NCBI GenBank assembly: GCA_038496445.1 | Contig: JALMLS010000377.1 | Coordinates: forward strand, 1 to 64,000 | Reading direction: 5' to 3' | DNA: 64,000 nucleotides | Source of the DNA: Trichosphaerium sp. ATCC 40318 | Lineage: Eukaryota > Discosea > Flabellinia > Trichosidae | Shown here: positions 32,375 to 44,603 of the stretch, in pieces | Layout of the letters: each line of letters opens with the position of its first letter | Numbering within the stretch: position 1 is the stretch's first letter | Made by a program: the position numbers and the translations under genes | Notes under the pieces: model-generated | What the model saw: the letters and a program-made list of their open reading frames with translations, nothing else | Databases searched by the model: none | What the model was told of the DNA's origin: nothing

Positions 32375-34571
32375 ATGAGTAAGGACAGAGAGCAGGAATC
32401 TTTATTGGGTCAAAGGTACCCGTTAACACTTGGTGTTAAATTAGCCTATGGCGTCGGAGAAGCAGGTGTTTTGTGCGTATTTCCATCGTTTTTGAGTACG
32501 CTAAAGCTTGTAGTATCCAAGGCGCATTAGTAGGTTTTTTCTTACAAGCGTTTCTACTCGAGGTACAGTTGAGCTCCATCGCCCGCACCATTGCGTGTAA
32601 AGCTCGTTCACGTCATTTGTACAGGAAAATTCGACTGACATACGCTTAGGTTGCAAAAATCCCTCCGTTCCTTGTACGTCCTCTATCCTGTCTTTCCCGA
32701 AGTCCATTATGACATTTCTAAAAAGGCAGGAAATGTCCTTCTGTTCTCTAATTTGTGGGATGGCTTGACGGCTCCAATTATAGGCCGACTTACGGATGCT
32801 ACTAAAACTAGATGGGGCCGACGGCGTGTACGCTTTCTAAATTACTCCAAATAGTACAATTAACATCACGTGATAACAGCCTTGGCTTTTTCTTAATGCA
32901 CTACCGTTTGCCCTTAGCTATTATGCACTATGGATAACACTCAGCGAGGACAGTGTATCTGTAGGCGGTCGATTCGTATGTGTTCATGATACATTCTTTG
33001 AGCTAGCTTGGGCACAGCTAACTGGGCTAGGCTTACTACATGTTCATTGCCTCTGCTCTTTCACTCTTTGGAAATTGTATCGCAGTACCATACACGGCTC
33101 TCACCGCTGATCTTGCTAACGATTATGATGAAGCTACGTCACTCACTATGTATCGGTATACATATACACGTTAAATAGTAAATCATTTTATTGACCCATC
33201 CACAGCATGTTGTCAAATATTTTGGGTGGCGTAATAATGACATTTGTTCAATCCACTATCATTGAGGTTAAATCCACTCGTCACCCTTTCTCACAACTAC
33301 TAAGCAATGCTAGATGTTTCACACCAGTGATGGCGAGGTAGACTATGAAAAAGGATATCACATTGCTGGCATTCTATTTGCTGTTATATCTATAATTTTC
33401 CCTCTAACAACAGTTTTTGTTATCAAAGGTATGTTATTTTTTAACCCGGCAAGTATCTGATACGTTTGTTAGAACCTAAGCTATACAAGAACAAGAAGGA
33501 GAAGCTAAGCATTTGGCAGGTGTTCAAGGACATCTTCAAAGGTGTTATATACGCAGCAAAATTCACTCCTTTCTGTATTCTACTCATTATTTACCTCATT
33601 GGGTACTCTATCAATTACGGCCACGTTTGACATTACTAGGTGGATGTGCGTAAACTTTGTTCAAAACAACCTGTACTTGTTTGTCAAATATACACATGAC
33701 AAAGAGGAACAGTTCCAATGGGTTATTCTGGCAATACAGCTAGCAATTAGTGCCGGTATCTTGGCAAGCATCCACTTTTTATCTTAATCTGATAGTTCCC
33801 ACTAGCTGTGGCAAAGAGTCAGTGTTTTAATTGGTAAGAAAAAAGCATACTACATTGGCACTGGACTGATGGTACCATATTACACTCTGATTTCGTTAAA
33901 CTGTTTAGGTTGTTGTGGAATTTGTAATATTCTTTCTACCAAAGAACACTCCCTTGTGGGGTATTCTATTGATCGGTATATGGGCCGGATTTGGTGTAGC
34001 TCCAAGTACTCATACATTGCACCTTAAACATAATAATAACAAATAAGGTATGCTTATCCCTTGGGCAATGGTACCCGATTGCATAGAACTTGACGAACTC
34101 CTCACTGGACAACGACGCGAGGGTTTATTCTATTCGCTATTTCAACTGTTTCAGAAAATTGCCTTGGCATTTGTACGCAATGACAGTTGATAAAAAAGCA
34201 ACTAACATGTCCTTACAGGCACTGGCTATTTCTTCGTATGTGTTGGGATTCGCTGGATATGATGGAGACAATGAAGTTCAACCCGAAAGTGTATCCAAAG
34301 TATTAGCACTAATGGTAGGACCAGTCCCAGGTACTAACATGTTTAGCTTCTCTTGTTTGTTTTACGAAAGTAATTAGGATTATTCTTTTTTATTGCAATG
34401 ATTTTAATGGTCTTCTATCCTATTACAAAGGAGCGAGCGTTTGAAATCCGCGAGCAACTAGCCCAAAAAAGGTTGGATCGAGCTGACGAAGAGATTGAAT
34501 CAACTCTACAATCAGTCGATGGTGCTATGATAGAAACAAGTGACTCAAAACACGTGTCACTCGCCAAGTGA
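32375..34571 (+). CDS. GPH-type MFS transporter (MFSD2/melibiose-permease-like)
   Basis: Membrane transporter of the glycoside-pentoside-hexuronide group, which in eukaryotes includes MFSD2/MFSD12-like carriers. The start MSKDREQESLLGQ is followed by PLTLGVKLAYGVGEAGVL, the usual first helix. The loop motif NLWDGLTAPIIGRLTDATKT followed by RWGRRR is the MFS motif A of this group. Further helices are split by short introns (TITATFDITRW, VILAIQLAISAGILASIHFL). The C-terminal half has FIAMILMVFYPITKERAFEI, then a charged tail ending SKHVSLAK before TGA. The substrate cannot be inferred. Exon joins between 32,450 and 32,700 and around 33,000-33,300 were not fully resolved. Confidence 0.72.
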
Positions 34572-34769
34572 ACTGATGATAAATACTGTAATTGTACAAC
34601 TACTTTTCATAAAATACTTAAAGTGAAATCTATCCAACAGACGCTAAACAATGAAAAAACTAACACCGAACAAAACAACAAAAAAAGTTTAAGTCAGATC
34701 ACGTGGTTTAGCGTACTAAAGTGTTAAAATTATGACAGAAGCACACGTAACCCCATTAGAACAAGAATA

Positions 34770-37650
34770 ATGGCGTTGCTTAAGAGTATTTTGAAAGCAT
34801 TAGTGCCGATATTAGTGTTGTTAGTTATTCTTGGATGCGTCACTGGACTACGATACATTATACCTCATTCAACGCGTAAGGCTTACTAACAACTGTATTT
34901 CGTTCTTAATTTTGTAGATCACGTGCAGAAGGGCCTAGACGCAACAGCAAACATCAAGAGTGGTAATGGCGAGGATTGCCACAAGTACAATATCAAAAAA
35001 CAGAAAAGTCCTAAGTTTTTTCCAGTTGGCGCTAATGGTGGGATAGGCCAGGAGATCAAGAAGATGTTTGCGTGTACCTTGAAACCCATTGTAGTAGAGC
35101 AGATGGAGGTGTCATAAATTACTACAAGTACTTTTATTGCTTGGCGTTCCCTTATTGGTTGCGCTTTGCATCCGCAGTATCCACCTACACGTGAAAATGA
35201 GCTTTGCTTTCCCTAAACTTTTTACTCTCACTTTTCTTTAACTCTCACTGATTCTCTGGCTTTTACTACTTTTCTATCTACTTGGATTCGCTGCAGATAA
35301 CTACTTTGTACCTTCGCTGCGTATTATTGCTGCCAAACTGAGAATGTCACCTGCAGTAGCAGGTATCACTATTCTCGCTCTAGGGAATGGTGCACCTGAC
35401 GTCTCAGGCGTTTTCGCTTCTGTAGATGCCGGTGCTATAGGCCTAGCAATTGGAGAACTGTGGGGTACGGAGAAATGAAAAACTATCCTTTCCTAAATTA
35501 GTAACATCGTTTGATCCCACGTGTTAGGAGCGGGTGCTTTCGTTACAATGGTGGTAGTAGGATTAGTAGCCATTTTGTCTCCAGTACGAGATTAGGTTAA
35601 CTAACTGTTACTGACCTTTTTATTCCATAGCCTTTTGAAGTGGAAGCGTTCAACTTTTTCAAGGACATTGGATTTTTTATTGTTGGTGTGGTAATGTTTG
35701 TTGTCGCAATAACAGATGGTAAAATTTATTTTTGGGAAGCCATTCTATTTGTTTTGTTTTATCTTGCGTATCCTTTTGAAAAACACTGGCAATTCTACTG
35801 TGTATTTTAAATTCACTTTGTCTCCTTAACTATGAAGATACGCTGGCGCATCAGTTGTTATCCACTACGTGCAGCTCTGGCGTTTTCACAGAAGATTGAA
35901 ATCTATAAAAGAAGAAAACAACAAAGATTCTCTACAGGCAGGAGAGTATAACCCTGACACTGGCTGTTACGTACTGCTCATAAGATTGTAACTAAATCAT
36001 AGTAGTGAATCTACCTAAAACCAAGGAAGAACGAAGTGAGGTTTATTCTCTATTACTCACAGGAGAAAGTGAGAACGGTATTGAAGAGCCTGTACTGGTT
36101 AGAGATCACTCAGACTTAGAAGAAGCTTTCTCATTCAAACAGTACTAAGTTTTCACAGTGGTAGCGCATTACTAACTTTTCGACAATAGGTGGTACATAG
36201 ACTTTGAAGAAATGTCATTTTTCTCAAAAATGTTTTATACTGTGTCATTCTTGTTCGTGCTACCTCTACGCCTAAGTATCCCTGAAACCCACCGCTGGAA
36301 CAAGTACTTGAACATAATCACATAACTCCATTGATACTCATCAAGATCTTTCCTAGGCTATCCGCTATTGTAGCACCTGTCTTCGCCGGGTGGGCACTAT
36401 TGTTTGCGTTTGTACCAAAACAATTAGCAGAAGATATAATCATTAAAGGTATTTCTACTCTTATTTAAGTAAATTTAACGATTCTAATAGATGTGCACAT
36501 ACCAATCGCCGTTATACCTCCAATAGTTGGTATTATTTTCTCCACTTTAATCTTTTTCACAAGCAAACGCGAAAAAAAACCAGTTTACAACTTGGTACGT
36601 TATTATCCATGGATAATTCTCCACAAAAAAATGTTAATTTTTTGAAATGTGACATTTGACATGTGAAATGACATGTCAAAAAGGTATTTGTTATAATGGC
36701 ATTTTTGGTTACAATATCATGGATATACGCCATTGCTAAAGAGGTAGTAGAAGAGCTAGTAGTACGTGCTTACATTAATGTTAGCAAACAAGAAAGTAAT
36801 CTGTGTATTTTTGTTTAGATGTTCGGCAAGGCGTTTGACATTAGTGAAATGTTTTTGGGCGCTACCGTCATGGCAGGAGGGAACTCTGTTGCAGGTAACA
36901 AGTTGACATAATAAAACAGTTAAAAATACTAACAAACTCACGACAGATCTTGTTGCAGACGTTGCACTCGCCAAGAAGGGTTTGGGGCCTATGGCCGTTG
37001 CTGCGGCTTTTGCTACACCAGCATTTAGTATCCTTTTTACTTGACCTAACTGTTACCTGTTTATTTTGTTCTTAACGCGGCAAGATGTTATTTTTGGTTT
37101 GGGTGTATCTTTTGCGTACGTAACCGGCAAAACGTTGCCTGACTCATTGCCCATATCAATTGATATGCACACGTTCGTATGTGTAACTGTAGTGTTACTT
37201 TTGAGGTATGATTCTCCGCTTTTTACCTAAAAAAGAGCTTGCGTATTTTTGTTTTCTACAGATTTTCCGAGCACTGTGCGAGTTTTCTTCTCATCAAAAA
37301 CATAAATTTTGCTTCTCGTTATAAAGAGCGTCAGTAAGCAAACCACAGTTTGGGAAAAAATACTGTTTCGCTGGAATTGAAGTTTGTTAATGAAAAAAAT
37401 CGCTTGGGTTGTTTTGGCTCGCTGTAATTTGTTACCAAACGGCAAAGAAAAGCTTTTGTGAACGTATGACGTGATACAAAAATACTAACTGTACACTAGT
37501 CTTGTGTTGAGCTTGATAATTATTCCTGTGGCCGGTTTCCGCGTTCCAAAATACCTTGGTATAGTACTGTGGGTAATATACCCCATCTTCTTTGTGGTAA
37601 TGGTGATTTTGGAAGTGTATTGGCCCGACAATCCAGACGATAACCAATAA
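34770..37650 (+). CDS. NCLX/CCX-type Na+(K+)/Ca2+ exchanger
   Basis: Cation/Ca2+ exchanger of the SLC8B1/CCX group, a mitochondrial or endomembrane Ca2+ extruder in relatives. The N-terminus has one hydrophobic segment (ALVPILVLLVILGCVTG) and then a Cys-containing lumenal loop with GGVINYYKYFYC, typical of this group. Alpha-repeat 1 is ALGNGAPDVSGVF. Alpha-repeat 2 is GGNSVADLVADVALAKKG. Between them is a cytosolic loop with acidic and phosphorylatable residues (VRDHSDLEEAFSF). The last helix is IPKYLGIVLWVIYPIFFVVM and the end is NPDDNQ before TAA. The join near 35,190-35,260, between RFASA and the ILWLLLLFYLLGFAADN helix, has no in-phase AG acceptor that I can find. Confidence 0.82.
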
Positions 37651-38012
37651 CCCACCTTTTTTTAATAAAAGACGTAAAGCCGTAAAGGCGTAAGCATGTA
37701 AAATACACTTCTTTGAAGTTGTAGAAAAAAAATACAAAAAAGATCGACAATTACCAAAATGAACGATTGTGTGCGAATATTTTCGTACCGTATTTTCTGG
37801 AAAGCAATAGACGTTGTATTTATTGCGCGTGGATGTGTTTTTGAGCTTGAGAAAAATAAAAAATGGATCAAGGTACTCTTAATTGCAGGAAATCTCCTTT
37901 GTTGTGGGGGGTGTGGTGTTTATTTACATTGGCGGGAAGAGGGCTTTTCGTTTCTCGTGGTGAGGGAATAAATAGGTTGTGTACAAAAAAAAACGAAATT
38001 AACGAAAGTTCG
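37651..38012. other. Intergenic, no gene supported
   Basis: Two overlapping plus-strand frames start at 37759 and 37863, but their composition is not convincing and they lack family features. Mostly AT-rich. Confidence 0.5.
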
Positions 38013-38342
38013 TTAGCGTGGAGTGCGGTTCAAATCGGCGTTTGATTCGGCCAGCAAGCGCATGGACTCCTCTCGTGAGCTTTCGGAGTCTTCCTCTTCC
38101 ATCTCTTTTTGCGCGCGTGCGAACGCCTCCTCAGGTGTGCAGTCCAATTCGCTGGCTCTGTACTTGTCTAGAGCCTTACTTTTTCTACATTTTTTCGTTT
38201 TGGTGAGAGGTTTTCCGTTGTCATCTGCCCACTGTACGCGACCGGTTGAAGGTTGTCTGCAATAAACCACCGCATGGGCCTTTTCTTTTTGAACCTTTTG
38301 TTTTACTTCCAAGTACTTGCGCAACGCCTTTAGTAGGTTCAT
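38013..38342 (-). CDS. Small charged protein with RVQWADDNGK motif, 109 aa
   Basis: Single-exon frame from MNLLKALRKYLEVKQKVQKE to TPR-stop. The first 20 residues form an amphipathic basic helix. RVQWADDNGKPLTKTKK resembles the short R/K-V-x-W-x-D docking strands seen in PP1-binding and RNA-polymerase-associated proteins; this is a motif resemblance only. The C-terminus is acidic coiled-coil-like (EEAFARAQKEMEEEDSESSR). No family name can be given. Codon composition and the conserved-looking core make it a likely gene. Confidence 0.6.
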   Translation of the reverse strand: MNLLKALRKYLEVKQKVQKEKAHAVVYCRQPSTGRVQWADDNGKPLTKTKKCRKSKALDKYRASELDCTPEEAFARAQKEMEEEDSESSREESMRLLAESNADLNRTPR

Positions 38343-38665
38343 GATGCCTGGAGAGATGCTATCGCATGCGAATATTGATTACCTAAATGAATTAAGTGAG
38401 TAGAAACTTCGCGTTTGTTTCAAACAAACTAGCGTCATCTCCACGGAGAACAAGTGCAACACCTGCTTTTCACTTCATTGAGGCGCGTTGTTTGAATGAA
38501 AGTGTTGTGTCAGCAGTTGCAAATGATAAAAAGATTTTTTTTTGGTCAGAGACTGAAAATGTTTTTTTTGGCTTCCCGTTCATTCAACCCTCTTTGTTTT
38601 TTCCACTGATATTCTCAGACGCCACGTATCGGTGACATATTGGTATCACATAACTCATATTCATA
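38343..38665. other. Intergenic promoter region, no gene seen
   Basis: Lies between two divergent starts, so it probably holds the promoters of both. No further element could be read. Confidence 0.5.
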
Positions 38666-40594
38666 ATGGCAATGTTAAAAGTAGATAAAACGCCTCTCGG
38701 CGATTTGTGTCAAATAGTTGCTGCGTACAGTGGCGCTCAGTTGGAGTCTATAACAAAAGACGTACGTAAACACAATAAGTCGTCTTTTTACCCCTATTTT
38801 TTTTAAATACAACCCCATTGCACATTGGAGAGCCAATGCTGCGTTTATTATGCACGAGGGCTAATTATTGTCAGAGCGCAGCTATCCAACTCGATGATGG
38901 TGCCACTACGCTTACTGACGTCTATAAAGTTTGTTCTCACCTAGCTGGCGATAAAAGAGATCAATTATTCGGTACAGACGCTGCGGTACAGACAGGCGAG
39001 ACAACAAGTGTCCAGGTACAAAATACGTTGTTGTGAGCTCAAATATGCACTACGCAATCAATTTTATCAACTATTAACGCTGTTCTGATTTTTCTCATTC
39101 GTAATTAGATTAAAAATTGGTGGGACAAAGCTGTGCTACCAGAGAAAGGTTTCTTGGCCGCGTTAGCTTCAGGCGAGAAAAAACAGATGTTTCCTGCCTT
39201 GTCGTTATTGAAAAAGGCCCTCATCCGCTCTGTATACCTTGTTAACAACAGACTCTCTGTAGCAGATTTGCTATATTTTTCTGCTGTACACCGCGTGTTG
39301 GTACGCTAAAGGAGACATCACTGATCCTCATAAAAACAATAGTTTTCGTTGTGATAAACAAACAACGACTCGTGATTTATAGTCCATTCTAATACATAAT
39401 CCATAGCCTACTCTAGACGATGCTGATAGATTCAACAGATTCCCAGAGGTATTGCGATGGTATGACAATATTCAACATTTGCCAGCTTTCACACATGCTC
39501 CAAAATCCTTCTATGTATTCATTGAGAGAAATGTTCCAGAGAAGTTCCAAAAGGTATTTGACACTCGTCATTTTGGGTCTTTTTTTTCGCGTTTTACATT
39601 GGCAAAGGCTTTGTGATTAACATGGTTTTGTATTAGGGCGCTAAAACAGTAAAGAGTGATTCACGAACTGTACCTGGACAAAAGGGTGGAAAAGGCCAAC
39701 AACAGCAAGGAAACAAAAAACAAAAGCAGAAAAATCAAAACCAACCTAAAGGAGGCAACGGTGGTAAAAAAGGAAACAAAGCACCAGGTACTGAATGACA
39801 AACATTCTAAAACGATAGATATCAAACAAAGAAAATAAGGATCATTTCTAAGACATCTTTTTTAGCGCCTGTGGACATCTCAAGATGCGATATCCGCGTT
39901 GGACAAATCACAGCTATCCACGTTCATCCAGAGAAGGATGGTTTATACGTAGAGACTGTAGACATGGTATGTGTCTCTAAAAGATTTTATGTCTCTTCTT
40001 TAGTTTACTTTTTGGGTTTTTTTCTTTCATTTATCGTTGTAACGTTGAGTTAGGGCGAGGAAAACCCACGTACTATTGTAAGCGGGCTTGCTAAATACAT
40101 TAAAATTGAAGACATGAAAAACAGAAAGGTTATTGTTTTAGCCAACACCAAACCAAGTAAACTTGGCGGCGTTGTGTCACAAGGCATGGTTATTGCAGGT
40201 GCGAGTGTTAATAACTTTATGCAACGAGTGTGCTAACTTTACACCTCCTTTAGCGTCAAGCGAGGACCACAGCACCGTTGAGCTCGTTGATCCACCTGCT
40301 GATTCAAAACCTGGTGATAAAATCAAGGTAGAAGGTTATGATGGAGAGCCAGACAAAAGATTAAACCCAAAAAGAAAAGTATTCCAGAAACTCCAACCGG
40401 TACAAATTTTTTTCGTTCAACAACAGTTGCAACAAAACACAGTTTTTGTTTCTTTCAGGTTATTTTCATACTTACAATAACATTAGGACCTCAAGACAAC
40501 TGATGAATGCGTAGCAACATACAAAGGACTACCACTCATGGCACCTACAGGCCCTTGTAAAACTGCAACAATGAAAAACTGCCATCTCGGTTAG
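38666..40594 (+). CDS. tRNA-binding aminoacyl-tRNA synthetase cofactor (AIMP1/Arc1/EMAPII-like)
   Basis: The C-terminal EMAPII-type OB fold is clear: [20 protein letters not shown], then [40 protein letters not shown] and GMVIAASSEDHS, and a final [20 protein letters not shown] before the stop. The N-terminal half reads as a GST-like domain ([40 protein letters not shown]), as in Arc1 and AIMP proteins that dock onto synthetases. A Lys/Gln/Gly-rich linker ([20 protein letters not shown]) joins them and likely aids tRNA binding. It could also be the tail of a fused synthetase, but no catalytic domain is present. Introns are short with GTACxx or GTATGT donors. Confidence 0.88.
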
Positions 40595-41980
40595 TAAAAA
40601 ACATTCGCTAAGCAATCACAATTTTTATGTTTTCTTTTTTGTTTTTCCTCTTTTTTGCATTCATTACAAGTCCACAATCACCACCACAGTATTGGGTCAA
40701 CAAGCAAAAATTGTCTAGGCGCAAGCTGTCAGGCTTGTCCTGCGACCAAGGAGGTATGTACTCAATCCCAGTCTCCAAGGAGGTGACTCCCATTGTCGCC
40801 CCGCACACATTGAGGGTTAATCAAACGTTTGGGTGCCGAGTGTGTTTGTCCTTCGGAACCAGTACTTTGACGTTACCTCTAATTAACTTAATAATCAAAG
40901 GCGCACAGGTTCCGTCCCCGCCAGTCCGTGTGCATAACTACTCTGGGAATATTACATAGCAATTTTTTCCAGCACCGGCAGCTATCTTGTGGTTTATTGA
41001 TCATCTCCTCTACGTACCTGAATAGGGGATTTTCTGGACGCACACCTCTGGTGTTGGAAGAACTTATGTTGCTTTTATCTTGCATTGATCTACAAGCAAA
41101 TGAATTGTGGGATACACTTCAGTGAAATATCCTTTGAAAATACTCAAATATGGATAATGCACATTTCCAAACGCCGTAGATATTACAGATTTAGATTAAA
41201 TTAACACCATACTACGCTATTTGGGCGTACGAACAACGTTTAATGATTTATTGAAGCGACAGATGAGATGTATTTTTTTTTGATTAAAAATTCGACTATT
41301 TTGGTTTGCTATACCGCTATTTCTTTATCTTCGTTGCATTTAAAGGAATGTGCGACCTAATACAACGTATGATAAAAGTTCCCAGAAGTTCCAGAAGCTA
41401 TGCGAGACGAAAGTTCACAAGGCACTGATTTTCTGAGAATTTCGTTTTTAGGAGTATGATCAGAAAATCTGATCAAATAGCGCTGATTACGTGCAATATG
41501 TATACATTACCACCAAAGGAAAACTCCCACGATGGCAATGTTGGCACTGGAATTTGGACGCTACTACAGTTTTTAAGTTCATCAGCAGTATCGAAGAGGG
41601 TTAATCACAAGCTCGAATTCACGATAGTAGCCAGTAGTGTGTACACTTGGTGCAAGTAGTGAAGTATCAAACTGATGGTTAAGTGATTATCTCAGTTCTT
41701 TTCTTGGTTTGTTCGATTATAGGTGGTTTGGGATCACTATCGAAGTTAATAAAGAGTGGAAATGCGAACTAGGCACTAATCACGGTAAAGCTGGTCCACA
41801 AGCCTAACGGATGAGCATTTAATTAAAATGATGCATACTTTGGGGTCTCACCTCCTGTCAATGTGTACATAGCATGGAGAGCACAATTTCGAGTTAATAC
41901 AACAAAGAGTGTACTTAACAAATACAATACGGATTTTTTTTGTGATCATTTTTACTTTACATAGTTTTTTTTTTGTACAT
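40595..41980. other. 1.4 kb with unresolved coding-like fragments
   Basis: A plus-strand frame at 40,627-40,959 is open for about 110 codons (PPQYWVNKQKLSRRKLSGLS, then VAPHTLRVNQTFG). A second stretch at 41,456-41,659 contains KGKLPRWQCWHWNLD in one frame. I could not join these into one protein or assign a family. It may be a rapidly evolving spliced gene or a decayed one. The rest is AT-rich. Confidence 0.35.
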
Positions 41981-43457
41981 TTACTTTTTTTTATCTGGTG
42001 ATACTTGATATAATTTTACATTTACGAGCTTATAACTACTCGAACAGTCAATAATCCAATTAGTGGCAATAGGTTTAACACCAAATAGAGACACAACCTT
42101 AGCAGCAGCCGCTAAACAAAGCATAAGCCTAAAGAAAACGAATACCTCAAAAAAAAAGAAAATACTGCTAAGAAGATTGGCGTACTTGATGATGTTGATG
42201 GATCTACTAGAACACAAAGGTTTTCTACAGAGTGTGCATCAGATACCTTGTTTATTATAGTGCCACCACCAAGCCTTATAAGACATTTCAAATCTGTCTT
42301 TGTGATTTGTTTGAATTTCCCTCGAAAGAGGAATGAGTGACCTTGAAAAATAGGCGCAAGCTAACAACATACCATTAGACATATTCAATAGTTTTACAAA
42401 GAAAAAAAGATAAACACATACGCCCTTGTTGAGGCGTTCGCGTCCTCTTTGAGGTCCTCCTTTAAAGCTAGTATCGGCTGATACAATATGCTCTAACTCG
42501 CTGACCCACTCTTTCTTCTTTTTACAAGCAACAATCCCTTTAAATAATATTTAATTGACAATGTCAATAGGGTAAGTTCAAACGTACAAGAATATTTCAC
42601 AATCCATATACCGCGAAGAACAGCTTCCAAGTACTTCATTGTACGCTTAGCTTCGCCTGCCCTACAAGAACACTCGCATAAGAATACGTACACAGAAGAA
42701 ACTATGTGAGCGCGTACTTGTTGCAGTCGGTTACAAGATGAGTCACATCGTCTGTAAACTGTAAGGATAGAGTTCCTCCTAGGCTATCCGCGATCTTGTT
42801 TGTATTTTTCAAGTGTTTTTCGCTCAAACCAGTACCAATTATAACAGGTATTACTCCAGAAGGATCACCGCTTTTGTCTTGAGATGAGATTATTGCATCC
42901 TCGTCAGAGTGTTCTTCAATAAACTGACTCTGTTGAGAAGGAGGAAATTGCGTAGAGTTCATGCGTGGGCGCTTTGTATGCTTTTTAGCGAACTTGACAC
43001 GCTTTTTAGGTCTCTTTGAAGTGTCATCTTCGGCGTTTGGGCTTTTTTCTTCCTCGTCGGTATTTTTGCGTTTTCTTTTGAGGCTTAGAGCGGGTGTATT
43101 AAGAGGGGACGCGCTGGTTGGAGTGTCTTTTAATTGTTGAGAAGTGTCATTTACAACCTGTTGATTTTGCTCAGGAGTGCTAGTGGGTGTGTACGCAGGC
43201 ATAGATGATAGTGCAATCACTTGTGACAACCGTTAATATTCATTACTGGAACAAGTTTAGTACCTTCGTTGATGTATTGGTCATAAATCATAAGCTTCTC
43301 GCGTAATTGGGCTTCCTATCAGAAAAATAAGCTAAATGACAGCTGTTTATAATTTTTTTTTTTTTGATAGTACATCTTCCTCACTCCTCGGTGACTCTTC
43401 ATGAGGAGATACAGCGTTATTTACTTCGTTGTTGCTGTTTTCAATCGACTCGTCCAT
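41981..43457 (-). CDS. Tandem BRCT-domain protein
   Basis: The N-terminus (MDESIENSNNEVNNAVSPHE) and a long basic, Ser/Thr/Pro-rich linker (KRPKKRVKFAKKHTKRPRMN) lead to a BRCT repeat: PVIIGTGLSEKHLKNTNK, then LGGTLSLQFTDDVTHLV, then KRTMKYLEAVLRGIWIV. A second BRCT follows: FRGKFKQITKTDLKCLIRLG, GGTIINKVSD and PIATNWIIDCSSSYKLV near the C-terminus. This is the phosphopeptide-binding tandem arrangement of BRCA1/BARD1/MDC1-type DNA-damage proteins. No RING or ankyrin domain is visible. Several TSTP, SQ and TP sites in the linker suggest checkpoint phosphorylation. The exact orthologue is unclear. Confidence 0.8.
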
Positions 43458-43672
43458 ATTAGCATTTCCACATCGATTTATAACTAAGCCGAAGAGTGCT
43501 TTGCTCGTGTGAGTGCTTTTCTACTAAATTTTATAACTGATTTTGACCAATTTAGACTTGTTGTTGCTTGTGTTTTATTGCTTGCTCTGTACATGATCAC
43601 AACAAGTTCTGTGCGCATAGGAAATGCGTATTCCCGCCAATCGTAACATTATACAGTCAATATAAGGCAGGA

Positions 43673-44322
43673 ATGAACTTTAACAACGCGTATAACAGGT
43701 ACATCAACAAGCATGATGATTCTAAGAGCGAAGGAGCACCAAGCTCGGCTGGATTAATCACTCCACGGCGAACCTTCTCTGTTACACCGAAAAAAGAACC
43801 ACAAGAGGTCGAGTATGTACCATACAAACGCAAGCGCAAAAATGTCAAGGAAAAAGCAAATTCCACTGCGAAATCACTTAAACTTGGTACATAAACTACA
43901 CCTTTGGCTCGATCGTTAAAACTCAGTTTAGGCACACCACTACTAAGCAGCACAGCGAATGTAGATGAACGCAAGAACCCTGTGTTGCAAGAAAAGGAGG
44001 TGCCAGAATCTTACAAATTACAAAAACTCAAAGAGAAGCTTAGAGGTACGCTCCTATATTTAACCCTTTTCACCGGCTAAATATGACAGGCATAAAGAAG
44101 AATACATCCAAGCAACATAAATCTCGTGTAGTGGAAAACTGTCGGCTGCCTACATTTGTGTCACACCGTTCAGGTAGTGGCTTGAGTAAAGAAGACATTA
44201 CCAAAGCGCAACTGGAATACCACAGGAAGATGTCTGGTAGAGTACGTGCGCAAAAGAGACGCGCACAAGCAGCTGGAATGACAGGTTTCACGACATCGAA
44301 ACGCACGCAGGGCAGGCGGTGA
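43673..44322 (+). CDS. Basic nuclear-type protein, unrecognised
   Basis: Three exons join in phase. The donor after AAACTTG at about 43,885 gives KLGTPLLSS, and the donor after CTTAGAG gives LRGIKKNTSKQHKSR. The protein starts MNFNNAYNRYINKHDDSKSE and has TPRRTFSVTPKKEPQ phosphosite-like motifs, a basic stretch VPYKRKRKNVKEKAN, and a C-terminus rich in Arg, Lys and Gln (GRVRAQKRRAQAAGM). No domain is recognised. Strong basic character suggests a nuclear or nucleolar location. It diverges from the BRCT gene with 215 bases between starts, a likely shared promoter. Confidence 0.65.
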
Positions 44323-44603
44323 TACCATTTTAAAAATAAAGGTGACTTCGCGCAGTAGTATGTGTCTTCGTGCTTTCCACCACAGCGACAGCGCATCACT
44401 ACCCCAAAATATAGAGCTGTAATTGTTAATAGAACTACAAAAAAAAAAAAATAAAAAATAAACCATTTCAAGTTTAACAGTGAAAAAACACGTTTATATG
44501 CTGGTAATACAGTGGTACTTGTTGTAAATACAAGCTGTAAAAACCTCGGTGCCAAAAACGCACGCGAGAAATGTTAGTTTACAAGTTGCGCGTTGCGTTC
44601 ATT

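Noticed and set aside
38020-38045. TTCAAATC stretch resembling a tRNA T-loop
   Set aside because: No matching D-arm, anticodon arm or acceptor stem could be found around it, and it lies inside a coding frame. I saw no other tRNA, rRNA or snRNA gene in the window.
42063-42260. Plus-strand ORF opposite the BRCT gene
   Set aside because: Antisense to the second BRCT repeat, whose minus-strand translation has clear family motifs.
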